Part shown: piece after piece, positions 25,008-33,175 of the stretch
How the letters are laid out: every line of letters starts with the position of its first letter
Position numbering within the stretch: position 1 is the first letter of the stretch
DNA from: Pseudescherichia sp032055545
Lineage (GTDB): Bacteria > Pseudomonadota > Gammaproteobacteria > Enterobacterales > Enterobacteriaceae
Reading direction: 5' to 3'
Length of the DNA stretch: 64,000 bases
Assembly: GCA_032055545.1 (NCBI GenBank)
Contig: DAMBQR010000016.1
Span: forward strand, 1 to 64,000
Notes under the pieces: generated by a model
Database searches by the model: none
Seen by the model: the letters and a program-made list of their open reading frames with translations, nothing else
Told to the model about the DNA's origin: nothing
Made by a program: the position numbers and the translations under genes

Positions 25008-26729
25008 CTAATCGCGCAGGTTGTTGAAGTTCCAGGTGACTGTCAGGCTGTAGCGCCAGTCGCGGCGGCTGGCGTCCAGCGGCTTATCTGCCGTGGGGCG
25101 CGCGGCCTCCAGCGACAGCGTATAGTGCCGGTTGTCGCCCAGCATTACCCCTGCCGCTACCGAGCTTAAGCGCTGCTGGCGATAGCCCGGCGCGTTAAAC
25201 CCGGTGCGGGCGCCGTCGGCCAGCACGTAGGGCTGAACGGTTGCCAGCCAGCGGCTATCTTTGCGATCGTGCAGATAGCGCAGCTCAACCTGACCGCCGT
25301 AGCCATAGTCCCCGGTGGCCTCGCCGTCCTGATAGCCGCGGCCATAGCGCTGGGCCCCAAACTGGACGCGCTCCGCCTCCGGCAGGTCGTTATCTGACCA
25401 GTCGCCCTCCAGGGAGGTGCTCAGCCGCCACTTGGGTTTTACCAGCCAGACCGCGTCGACGTTGCCCTTCCAGCGGGTAAAATCGAGGTCGTTACCCTGA
25501 ACCGGCCAGGCGTCCGCGCCTGCGCCATCAATGCCCTGGCGCAGGTTGAGCCGCGTGCTGATGCTCGCTTTTTCAAATTCACGGTAGCCGTTAATGCCGA
25601 GATCCAGCGCCGGATAGCGGGTGTGCTGCTTCTCCGTCGGCAGGTCGAAAGTCTGACCGAGGGCGCGCGCCTGCAGCTCATAGTCATTGCGTTTATCGGT
25701 GTAGTCCACGCCGCCGTAGAGGCTGATCTGCTTTTTACGGGTCAGCAGCAGCGGGTAGCCGAAGCTGACGCCGCCGGTGTACTGCCGCGATTTTTGCCGG
25801 ACATCCACGGCGATGTTGTTCGGCAGGTTGAGCAGGGGATCGTAATCCCGCTGATCTTCCCGGTAATAGCTGCCTTTAAGCTGAATGCTCAGCCCCTCGT
25901 CATTTAAAAACTGCTGATAGTTCAGGCCCAGGTAGTTTTTCCGGGTATCGTCATCCAGCGGGATCAGCGTCGCGACCCCCAGCTGATCGCCATACGAGGT
26001 CAGGTTGCTGATAGAGCCGTTCACAAACGCCAGATTCTGGCTTTTACGCGTATCGAGAGTCGAGGAGAGATCCCAGATACGCGGCTGGGTCGCCACCACG
26101 TTCATCGCCGCCGCGCCGTAGATGTTGTTCGGCAGCTGGGCATTGGCCTCCACTTTTGTATTGGGCGTGCGGGTCATCAGCAGGCTGTAACGGTCAAAGG
26201 TCTCCTGGCGCAGCGGCTTCTCGTTCATCACCTTCTGCGCAAGCCGCGTCAAGCGGGTCGCCGTGTTGGCGTTAGTGCTTTTGATATCGGCATGGGCTAC
26301 GTAGCCCTCTACCAGCACAATCTTAATGTTCCCGCCCTGAAAATTGTTATCCGGCAGCCAGGCGTAAGAGAGCGGATAGCCGTCGGCGCGATAGCGGGCG
26401 CTGATGTCATTGACCAGCTTCTGCAGATCCTTCAGCGGCACGGTTTTGCCGGCAAAGGGACGAAAGGGGGCAAGCAGGCTCTTCAGGGGATAGACCGTGC
26501 CGCCAATAAACTGGATGTGGTTCACTCTGATAGGCGTCTGCGGCGTAAGCTGGGTAACAGGTTTGGCTACCGTCACTTTTGGCGCTGCCGACTGGCCTTT
26601 ACCTGGCTCCGGGATCGTGCTGGCGGGTTTAGCCGGGTTGTCCGTATCAATAATGGCGGGAAGAGTGTCGGCCCGGGCAATGCTCAGCACCGCACCGCAA
26701 AAAAGCAGAGAGCTTATCGAGAGTTTCAT
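25008..26729 (-). CDS. ShlB/FhaC/HecB-type outer-membrane secretion protein (TpsB-like)
   Basis: A 573-aa protein with a signal peptide (about 1-21, ending SIARA), a Pro/Thr/Lys-rich linker, a POTRA domain (about 68-145; IRVNHIQFIGGTVYPLKSLL and ISARYRADGYPLSYAWLP), and a 16-strand-type barrel domain from about 200. The Omp85/TpsB signature loop is seen as GRGYQDGEATGDYGYGG, and the protein ends in WNFNNLRD with an aromatic-rich last strand. Such proteins export a single partner across the outer membrane. Only one POTRA is obvious; the usual number is two. The sole candidate partner is the upstream lipoprotein, 88 bp away on the same strand. Start taken at ATG 26729 after AGGGA; a GTG lies just before. 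Confidence 0.88.
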   Translation of the reverse strand: MKLSISSLLFCGAVLSIARADTLPAIIDTDNPAKPASTIPEPGKGQSAAPKVTVAKPVTQLTPQTPIRVNHIQFIGGTVYPLKSLLAPFRPFAGKTVPLKDLQKLVNDISARYRADGYPLSYAWLPDNNFQGGNIKIVLVEGYVAHADIKSTNANTATRLTRLAQKVMNEKPLRQETFDRYSLLMTRTPNTKVEANAQLPNNIYGAAAMNVVATQPRIWDLSSTLDTRKSQNLAFVNGSISNLTSYGDQLGVATLIPLDDDTRKNYLGLNYQQFLNDEGLSIQLKGSYYREDQRDYDPLLNLPNNIAVDVRQKSRQYTGGVSFGYPLLLTRKKQISLYGGVDYTDKRNDYELQARALGQTFDLPTEKQHTRYPALDLGINGYREFEKASISTRLNLRQGIDGAGADAWPVQGNDLDFTRWKGNVDAVWLVKPKWRLSTSLEGDWSDNDLPEAERVQFGAQRYGRGYQDGEATGDYGYGGQVELRYLHDRKDSRWLATVQPYVLADGARTGFNAPGYRQQRLSSVAAGVMLGDNRHYTLSLEAARPTADKPLDASRRDWRYSLTVTWNFNNLRD

Positions 26730-26817
26730 CACGCAGTCCCTTATGTCTACATACCCACAGAGTGATACGTCGCATCAAAGAGCGGTGCCCCCGTAACGGG
26801 GGCACTCAGGTGCTGGC

Positions 26818-28128
26818 TTACTTTTTCGGTGCTAACAGATTGCCGACGGTGCTGGTCAGGCCGCTAAGCGGGCCGCTTGCCGTCGTCCCGCTGGTGTCCG
26901 TTCCCGCCGTGGTTGTGGTGGTTACGGCCGCGTCAACGTTCGCCGTCAGGTTACTAACCGTAGCGCCAACGTTCGCTACCAGGCCGCTGTTGTTGGCATT
27001 GGCCGTGGCATCGACCGCAATGCCGCCGGTGCCGGTGGCAGGGGTTGTTGTCGCCGGAGGGGTAGCCGCCACCGCGGTGGGTTTCACCAGCCCGCCCACG
27101 TCGGTCACCGTCTGGCCGACGTTTGACACCACCTGACCGACGCCGTTAAGCGCGGGTTGACTGGTGCTGACGTCAGTGCCGACATTGCTTACGCCTGTGC
27201 CAACGGCGGTCAGCAGGTTGTTAACCGGCGTGCCGAGGCCGGTTGCGCCGCCAGCGCTCTGGGTAACGTCCTGCACGCCGCTGGCGGTATTGTTAACCAG
27301 CGTCGTTGCGCCCGTGGTGGCATTAGTCACGGCAGGAGTCTGCACGGTGCTGGTCAGCGCGTTACCGGTGTTGGTTACCAGCTGCCCGGTACCGTTGACC
27401 AGGTTGCCCGCCGCACCGGTCACGCCGCCAAGGCTGCTGCCAGCGGTGGTGGTAGCAAGGTTCGTTCCGACGTTCGAGACGGTGGTGCCTAACGAAGAGA
27501 CCGTCGAGGTCACGCCCTGAACCGTTGTGCCGACGCCGTTCGGGTTAGCTGGATTGCCGATACCGTTGGTGACGCCCGTGCCTGCCGTTTGCACCGTGCT
27601 GCCCAATCCGCTTACCGTCGTCGAGACGGTCGAGGTGACCGGATTTCCGGTGGGCAGCTGGCTGCCAAGGTTATCCAGGGTGGTGCCAACGCTGGTCACG
27701 GTCTGGCCGGTATCGCCTAACAGCGTATTAACGGTGGCAATGCTGGTGGTACCGGTGCCGCCGGTACCGCCGCCCGTCCCGCCTGTACCGGTACCGCCGC
27801 CCGTCCCGCCTGTACCGGTGCCGCCGTCGCCGCCTCCCGTCCCGCCGCTACCTCCGGTACCGCCGCCTGCGGTGTCGGTGCCGGTGCCGCCAGAGCCGCT
27901 CCCGTCACCCGTGCCTGTACCGCCGCTGCCGGAATCGCTGCCGGTACCGCCGTTATCGACAGTAGAAGAGCCGCCATCCGTGCCGGTATTATCACTCGTA
28001 CCTGTCGTTGGCGTATTTCGCGCAGCAGAGTGCGAGCCACCGCCGCTTCCGCTGCAGGCCGATAATGAGCATGCGAGAAGTACCGCCATAGCAATCACGC
28101 TCAGGCGGCTAACCTTATTAGTAGCCAT
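26818..28128 (-). CDS. Gly/Ser/Thr-rich repetitive lipoprotein, putative secretion partner
   Basis: A 436-aa protein of extreme composition. Residues 1-25 form a lipoprotein signal with two possible lipoboxes (LLAC20 and LSAC25); Ser/Gly after the cysteine predicts outer-membrane sorting. About 26-127 is Gly/Thr/Ser/Asp low complexity with GGTGTGG-type units, not strict Gly-X-Y collagen. From about 128 to the end is an imperfect seven-residue repeat with Val/Leu spaced 3-4 apart and Gly/Thr/Ser/Asn between (for example VSSLGTTVSNVGTNL), suggesting a stalk, and it ends NLLAPKK. No TPS domain, NPNG-type haemagglutinin motif or enzyme motif is present. Databases often call such proteins collagen-like; function unknown. 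GGAG precedes the ATG. Confidence 0.75.
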   Translation of the reverse strand: MATNKVSRLSVIAMAVLLACSLSACSGSGGGSHSAARNTPTTGTSDNTGTDGGSSTVDNGGTGSDSGSGGTGTGDGSGSGGTGTDTAGGGTGGSGGTGGGDGGTGTGGTGGGTGTGGTGGGTGGTGTTSIATVNTLLGDTGQTVTSVGTTLDNLGSQLPTGNPVTSTVSTTVSGLGSTVQTAGTGVTNGIGNPANPNGVGTTVQGVTSTVSSLGTTVSNVGTNLATTTAGSSLGGVTGAAGNLVNGTGQLVTNTGNALTSTVQTPAVTNATTGATTLVNNTASGVQDVTQSAGGATGLGTPVNNLLTAVGTGVSNVGTDVSTSQPALNGVGQVVSNVGQTVTDVGGLVKPTAVAATPPATTTPATGTGGIAVDATANANNSGLVANVGATVSNLTANVDAAVTTTTTAGTDTSGTTASGPLSGLTSTVGNLLAPKK

Positions 28129-28445
28129 AACAATACTCCACTGAATTAAACGCCGGACGGCGTATTAATGAGTGTAAATGGCTTTTGCTGGCCTACAATT
28201 TTTGGTAGGGTAGATTTTAAGAAAAAGTTAATAAAATGTGATTATTCCTAAGGGAATGTTTCCATTATTTTTATAAGTCACTGTTTAATATTCATTTAAT
28301 AGAGGATTAAATGATGTTAGTGGTGCTTAACTATTACAGGCGAAAAGCCGCCATGGAATAGCATGCTGCTTTTTAAAAGCACTATATAAAATATATCCGT
28401 CACATACTCTTACGTTAGTAAATAAATTTAAAAGGATATATTTAA
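28129..28445. other. AT-rich intergenic region upstream of the lipoprotein gene
   Basis: No gene is visible. The stretch is much richer in A+T than its flanks, with an inverted repeat ATTCC-TAAG-GGAAT at 28244-28257. It must carry the promoter for the minus-strand lipoprotein-TpsB pair. The base composition is typical of H-NS-bound regulatory DNA, which is inference. Confidence 0.5.
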
Positions 28446-28480
28446 ATAAAAAAATAGCCTTCTTGTGAAAGGCTATTAAT
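28446..28480 (-). terminator. Factor-independent terminator after avtA
   Basis: Read on the minus strand, AATAGCC (28477-28471) pairs with GGCTATT (28459-28453) around an 11-base loop that can add three more pairs, followed by a T-run. It starts about 20 bases after the avtA stop. Confidence 0.85.
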
Positions 28481-28500
28481 ACACTCGGGCTTAAACTGAC

Positions 28501-29757
28501 CTAATTTGTTCTCTCCTGCCAGGCAATCTCAACCTCTTCGGCAAGAATTTTTACCCCAGCCTCAATTTTATCCGGGTCCGGCACATAGTTCATGCGCATG
28601 CACTGGTGGGTGTGCGGCCAGGGTTTGTCGAGACCCGGGAAGAAGAAGTCGCCGGGCACCATCAGCACGCCGCGTTTCTTCAGACGCTGATAGAGCAGCT
28701 CGGTGGTGATCGGCAGGTCTTTAAACCACAGCCAGAGGAAGATAGCCCCCTCGGGCTTGTGAATAAGACAGCGCTCCTCCGGCAGATAGCGGCGCAGGAT
28801 CGCCATCGTCTCCTGCACCCGCTGGTAGTAGAACGGCTTGATCACCGTCTCCGACAGACGCAGCAGGTCGTTGCGTTTGATCATCTCGCACATCATCGCC
28901 GGGCCAATGCCGCCGGGAGCCAGGCTGATGATGCCATTCATGTTGCGGATCGCCGAGATGGTCTGCTCATTGGCGATAATAATGCCGCAGCGGCTGCCGG
29001 GCAGGCCCAGCTTGGAGAGGCTCATACAGAGAATGGTGTTCGGGTTCCACAGCGGGCGCGCCTCGCTGAAGATAATGCCCGGGAAGGGTACACCATAGGC
29101 ATTATCGATCACCAGCGGGATGCCGTGCTGGTTGGCGAGGGCATCCAGCTTGATCAGCTCCTCGTCGGTAATGACGTTGCCGGTTGGGTTCGTTGGCCGC
29201 GAGACGCAGATCATGCCGGTCTCTTCGCCGATGTGCAGATGCTCAAAGTCAACGTGATACTTAAACTGGCCGCCCGGCAGCAGTTCAATATTGGGACGGG
29301 CAGAGACGAAGAGATCCTCCTCCAGCCCGGAATCCGCATAGCCGATATACTCCGGCGCCAGCGGGAAGAGCACCTTCCTGGTGGTTCCATCGGCACGGCG
29401 GCCAGCAAACAGATTGAACAAGTAGAAAAACGCGCTCTGGCTGCCGTTAGTCAGTGCAATATTCTGTGGCTCAATATCCCAACCCAGCGTGGTGCGCAGC
29501 ATATCGGCGAGGGCAGTCAGCAGCTCGGATTTACCCTGCGGGCCGTCATAATTGCACAGCGCATCAGTTGCTTTGCCGGAGGCAAGCATATCTGCCAGCA
29601 GCTTCTGGAAGTAGTCGGTCATCTCCGGGATCTGCGCCGGGTTGCCGCCGCCTAACATAATGGCGCCGGGGGTGCGCAGGCCGTCGTTGAGATCCTCCAT
29701 CAGGCGCGTAATGCCTGAATGGCGGGTAAATTTGTCGCCGAAAAGTGAAAATGTCAT
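28501..29757 (-). CDS. avtA: Valine-pyruvate aminotransferase
   Basis: PLP enzyme that makes L-valine from 2-ketoisovalerate with alanine as amino donor, linking alanine and valine pools. Fold-type I aminotransferase of 418 aa (E. coli 417). The PLP-lysine segment is CMSLSKLGLPGSRCGI, with SRPTNPTGNVIT and DNAYGVPFPG upstream. Monocistronic, with its own terminator downstream. Confidence 0.96.
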   Translation of the reverse strand: MTFSLFGDKFTRHSGITRLMEDLNDGLRTPGAIMLGGGNPAQIPEMTDYFQKLLADMLASGKATDALCNYDGPQGKSELLTALADMLRTTLGWDIEPQNIALTNGSQSAFFYLFNLFAGRRADGTTRKVLFPLAPEYIGYADSGLEEDLFVSARPNIELLPGGQFKYHVDFEHLHIGEETGMICVSRPTNPTGNVITDEELIKLDALANQHGIPLVIDNAYGVPFPGIIFSEARPLWNPNTILCMSLSKLGLPGSRCGIIIANEQTISAIRNMNGIISLAPGGIGPAMMCEMIKRNDLLRLSETVIKPFYYQRVQETMAILRRYLPEERCLIHKPEGAIFLWLWFKDLPITTELLYQRLKKRGVLMVPGDFFFPGLDKPWPHTHQCMRMNYVPDPDKIEAGVKILAEEVEIAWQERTN

Positions 29758-29881
29758 AGCAGGTGATCTATCGGTCTGATTTTAAAATTGGCACACCTTA
29801 ACGCTAGCGCAGGCGCGGTGCAAATCCGTCGTCAGACCGTGCTTTGTGTTTTTATGCTAAAAACAGTTTCAACAGCAGACG

Positions 29882-31918
29882 TTAATTCTGCTTTCCTGCC
29901 CACACCACCATGATTTTATCTGTGCCGTTTTCACGCATAAATCCGCTGCCCTGAGTAAGCTCCAGCGGCGACTGTTTACCTGCCCCTACGGCAGGGTGAC
30001 GGGCGCGGAACTGCCCAAGCTTCTGCCAGTGCGCGACGGTGGCTGCCGACTGGCCATCGAGATCCTGCCAGTTCATATCGGATCGGGTGCCCTGCAGAGG
30101 ATCGGAGCCGGTGGGGCCGAAGGGGCGCGCAGACTCATCGCCATAAAATATCTGTACCGCGCCGGGAGCCAGCAAGAGCAGTTCGGCGGCCCGCTGACCC
30201 CCTTCGCGGAACAGGCGCGTATCGTGGGAGGAGAGATAGCTCAGCACGTTAAAATCCTGCAATTTGTCCGCCATCTGCTGCCAGATCGGCACCATATTCG
30301 CCAGACACGCCGTAGCTTTTGCCGCCTGCTCCTGATAATCAAAGTTGATCATCGCATCAAAGCCATGGCGATAGTATTCGCTCTGCATTACGCCGTGGCC
30401 CCAGGCTTCGCCGGTCATCCAGAACGGCGCATCGTCAGGTTTTTTCTCCGGGTTCGCCTGCTTCCACTGCGCCAGCGCCGCCGTTGCCTGAGTCTTCAGC
30501 TGCTGCCATGCGGCCATCTCAACATGTTTGGCGGTATCGACCCGAAAACCGTCGATGCCGTACTCGCCTACCCACTGACTCAGCCAGTGGGTCAGGTAGT
30601 CGCGCGGCGTATAGCCTGCAATCTCTTTGGCTCGCGTGTCGGGCTTATGCTGATAGAAGACCGGCAGTCCGGAAGGGGTGGTAGATTCAGTCTTGATATC
30701 CGGCAGGAAAGCGAGGGACATCGTAAGATCGTCAAAGCCAGGGCTGTCGTAGTCGCCGATGTCGGTGCGGATCCAGCTTTTGCCCCACCACTTCTCCCAA
30801 GCGGCGGCATCGCTAAAGTTGATGTAGTCATTGAAGCTATGCCAGTTTTGCCCGGCGGCGGGCTGCCAGTCCGTCCACCTGTCGCCAAGGATCTTCTCCC
30901 GCTCCTCGCCCTGTAAGTAGAGCGCGCCAAACTGGTAAGATTGCATATCCGCCAGCGTGGCGTAACCGGTGTGGTTCATCACCACGTCCAGCAGCACGCG
31001 GATGCCGCGCTGGTGCGCACCGTCAACCAGCGCGCGCAGATCCGCCTCGCTGCCCATGTTGGCATCCAGTTTCGTCCAGTCCAGGGTGTAGTAGCCGTGG
31101 TAGGCATAGTGCGGGAAGTCGCCTTTGGTGCCGCCGCCTACCCAGCCGTGGATCTGCTCAAAGGGCGCGCTGACCCACAGGGCGTTAACCCCCAGCCCGG
31201 CGAGATAGTCCAGCTTGCTGGTCAGCCCTTTCAGGTCGCCGCCGTGGAAGGTGGCGATCTCCTGCATCCCATCCTTATGGCGGCCATAGCTGCTGTCATT
31301 GGCCGGGTCACCGTTGACGAAGCGGTCGGTAAGCACAAAGTAGACGGTGGCGTTGTGCCAGCTGAAGGGGGCATCCGCAGGGGTGTCGGCCTGCTCAAGC
31401 AGCAGCAGGCCGCCGCTTTTGGCATCGGGCTGGAGCGTGATTTTCCCTTCGCTCACCGTGGCCACCTGCTGGCTATAGAAGTCACGCACCTGGCTGCCGT
31501 CGGCAAAGGTTTTACTCACGTCGATCGTCAGCGGCTCGCCGTCCCATACCGGGCACTGGCGCAGGGCAGTGCTGCTGACTTCCGCTTCAGGCGGGGCGGC
31601 AACCGTCAGCATCAGCGTTGGCGTGCCGGAACGGGTATCTATCTGTAGCGTATAGTCGCCGTCGCGAAAAATTCGCCACTGCGGGGGGTCACCGGCGCAG
31701 GGTTGAAGCGACAGCATCTGATTGAGCCTGGGCGCGCTGGCGGGCTGCCAGCACTGATTATCACTTTTTAAGGTGAGAGGAGTGGTACCCTTTTTGAACG
31801 TAGCCTCGCTGTGATAGACCCCGCTGCCGGTAGCGCTGAACGCAGGAAAGCCGGGCGCGGTCCATTCGGACCAGGCAGTGACAGGGAGCAATAAAAGCGC
31901 AAGGGCACAGCGTTGCAT
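29882..31918 (-). CDS. malS: Periplasmic alpha-amylase MalS
   Basis: Endo-acting alpha-amylase that shortens maltodextrins in the periplasm. The 678-aa protein (E. coli 676) has a short signal peptide (MQRCALALLLLPVTAWS), an N-terminal beta domain, and a GH13 barrel with the conserved regions DVVMNHTGY, DGFRVDTAKH (nucleophile Asp), MTGEAWGHG (acid/base Glu) and LSSHDTRLF (third Asp). Cysteines in the N-terminal part agree with its known disulphides. In E. coli it is activated by MalT; a consensus MalT box lies upstream. Confidence 0.96.
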   Translation of the reverse strand: MQRCALALLLLPVTAWSEWTAPGFPAFSATGSGVYHSEATFKKGTTPLTLKSDNQCWQPASAPRLNQMLSLQPCAGDPPQWRIFRDGDYTLQIDTRSGTPTLMLTVAAPPEAEVSSTALRQCPVWDGEPLTIDVSKTFADGSQVRDFYSQQVATVSEGKITLQPDAKSGGLLLLEQADTPADAPFSWHNATVYFVLTDRFVNGDPANDSSYGRHKDGMQEIATFHGGDLKGLTSKLDYLAGLGVNALWVSAPFEQIHGWVGGGTKGDFPHYAYHGYYTLDWTKLDANMGSEADLRALVDGAHQRGIRVLLDVVMNHTGYATLADMQSYQFGALYLQGEEREKILGDRWTDWQPAAGQNWHSFNDYINFSDAAAWEKWWGKSWIRTDIGDYDSPGFDDLTMSLAFLPDIKTESTTPSGLPVFYQHKPDTRAKEIAGYTPRDYLTHWLSQWVGEYGIDGFRVDTAKHVEMAAWQQLKTQATAALAQWKQANPEKKPDDAPFWMTGEAWGHGVMQSEYYRHGFDAMINFDYQEQAAKATACLANMVPIWQQMADKLQDFNVLSYLSSHDTRLFREGGQRAAELLLLAPGAVQIFYGDESARPFGPTGSDPLQGTRSDMNWQDLDGQSAATVAHWQKLGQFRARHPAVGAGKQSPLELTQGSGFMRENGTDKIMVVWAGKQN

Positions 31919-31995
31919 GGTGGCGTCCTCTCCAGATTTTTCAACAGTGTGCCACCCGTTGTGTCGGGCAAACTCATCCCTGTGGGGCGAGTACC

Positions 31996-32005
31996 GGGGA
32001 GGAGG
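31996..32005 (+). promoter_or_regulatory. MalT box upstream of malS
   Basis: GGGGAGGAGG matches the MalT consensus GGGGA(T/G)GAGG exactly, 78 bp upstream of the malS start. A weaker GGGGCGAGTA lies just before it at 31984-31993. The rest of the 314-bp malS-bax gap shows no gene. Confidence 0.7.
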
Positions 32006-32232
32006 TCAAAGGCTGAGCGATCTGCTTCACATTTAAGCGGAAATTTGCGAGAGGCCACACACTTTGTGACTATTTTTGCCGCTACAGACACTTTTGGTTG
32101 ATGACACCAATTAGGAAATGGACTATTTCTTAGGGTGCTCCCGAGGGGTATTTTTGATACAATTTGAGATTCCGCTCTCAAAATCTTGTAAAAATAAGGT
32201 GTTGGAATGCATCAATCCGACCAGGAGACCTA

Positions 32233-33138
32233 ATGATATCGACTCCCATTCGACGATATGGGGCTGCGATACTCATGTTACTCACCGCGGCATTTTCAGG
32301 TGAGGTGATTGCGAAAACGCACGCACAGACAACGAGTTATAAAGCCCACACAAGCAACCATAAGCACAGTAAAACGTTAAGCAGCAGTAAAAAGGTTAGC
32401 AGTAAAACGATTAGCAGTAAAAATGTTAGCAGTAAAAAAGTGAGTAGTAAGCTGGCAAGCAGTAAACAAGAGTATTCTCGCAATAGTGCAAAGAGCAGTT
32501 CACTTCCTGATTTGCGAAAATACCCTTCCGGAACACCAAGGAAAAAGGCGTTTCTCCGGACGGTTATGCCCTACATTACTAGCCAAAATGCTGCGATTAC
32601 TGCCGAGCGTAACTGGCTGGTCTCTAAACAGTACGACAATCGCTGGTCGCCGACCGAGCGTGCGCGTCTGAAAGAGATTGCTAAGCGTTACAAGGTGAGC
32701 TGGTCGGGTAACACCCGCCGTATTCCGTGGAATACGCTGCTGGATCGCGTAGACATCATCCCTGACAGCATGGTGGCCACCATGGCGGCGGCCGAAAGCG
32801 GCTGGGGAACATCGAAGCTGGCGCGCAGTAACAACAACCTGTTCGGCATGAAGTGTGCGAAAGGCCGCTGTAACAACGGCCCGGGGAAGGTGAAAGGCTA
32901 CTCCCAGTTTGACTCGGTCAAAGAGTCAGTGGGCGCCTATGCGGCTAACCTCAACACCAATCCGGCGTATGCGTCGTTCCGTAAATCCCGCGCGCAGCTA
33001 CGCAAAGCGGATCAGGAAGTGACTGCCAGCACCATGATCCACAAGCTCAGCGGCTATTCGACGCAGGGTAAGCGCTATAACAACTACCTGTTTGCCATGT
33101 ATCAGGACAACCAGCGGTTAATTGCAGCGCATATGTAA
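32233..33138 (+). CDS. bax: Bax, glucosaminidase-domain protein
   Basis: A 301-aa exported protein. Signal peptide about 1-24 (MISTPIRRYGAAILMLLTAA...), a Lys/Ser-rich linker (about 25-85), then a glucosaminidase domain (about 130-295) with MVATMAAAESGWGTSKLARS holding the likely catalytic Glu and SNNNLFGMKCAKG. The domain suggests peptidoglycan N-acetylglucosaminidase activity; the E. coli function remains unproven. E. coli Bax is 274 aa, and the extra length is a pentapeptide expansion in the linker. AGGAGACCTA precedes the ATG. Confidence 0.93.
   Translation: MISTPIRRYGAAILMLLTAAFSGEVIAKTHAQTTSYKAHTSNHKHSKTLSSSKKVSSKTISSKNVSSKKVSSKLASSKQEYSRNSAKSSSLPDLRKYPSGTPRKKAFLRTVMPYITSQNAAITAERNWLVSKQYDNRWSPTERARLKEIAKRYKVSWSGNTRRIPWNTLLDRVDIIPDSMVATMAAAESGWGTSKLARSNNNLFGMKCAKGRCNNGPGKVKGYSQFDSVKESVGAYAANLNTNPAYASFRKSRAQLRKADQEVTASTMIHKLSGYSTQGKRYNNYLFAMYQDNQRLIAAHM
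32383..32472 (+). repeat. 15-bp in-frame tandem repeat in bax
   Basis: Six consecutive 15-bp units, AGCAGTAAAAAGGTT-like (32383, 32398, 32413, 32428, 32443, 32458), encode SSKKV, SSKTI, SSKNV, SSKKV, SSKLA and SSKQE. A degraded extra unit precedes at about 32365. E. coli Bax has essentially one such unit here. Confidence 0.9.
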
Positions 33139-33143
33139 TAACA

Positions 33144-33175
33144 GGGTCGGGTGGCGCTACGCCTACCCGACCTAC
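33144..33175. repeat. REP element between bax and xylR
   Basis: A single REP-type palindrome (GGGTCGGGTGGCGC...GCCTACCCGACC) occupies the convergent gap and touches the xylR stop codon. Confidence 0.75.

Noticed and set aside
27741..28060. Strict collagen triple-helix domain in the lipoprotein
   Set aside because: Glycine is not at every third residue for any long stretch; runs such as GGTGTGG break the Gly-X-Y register.
27527..28144. Pro/Val-rich open frame antisense to the lipoprotein gene
   Set aside because: It is the complement of the Gly-rich repeats. The minus-strand gene has a lipobox, ribosome-binding site and TpsB neighbour, so that frame is real and this one is not.
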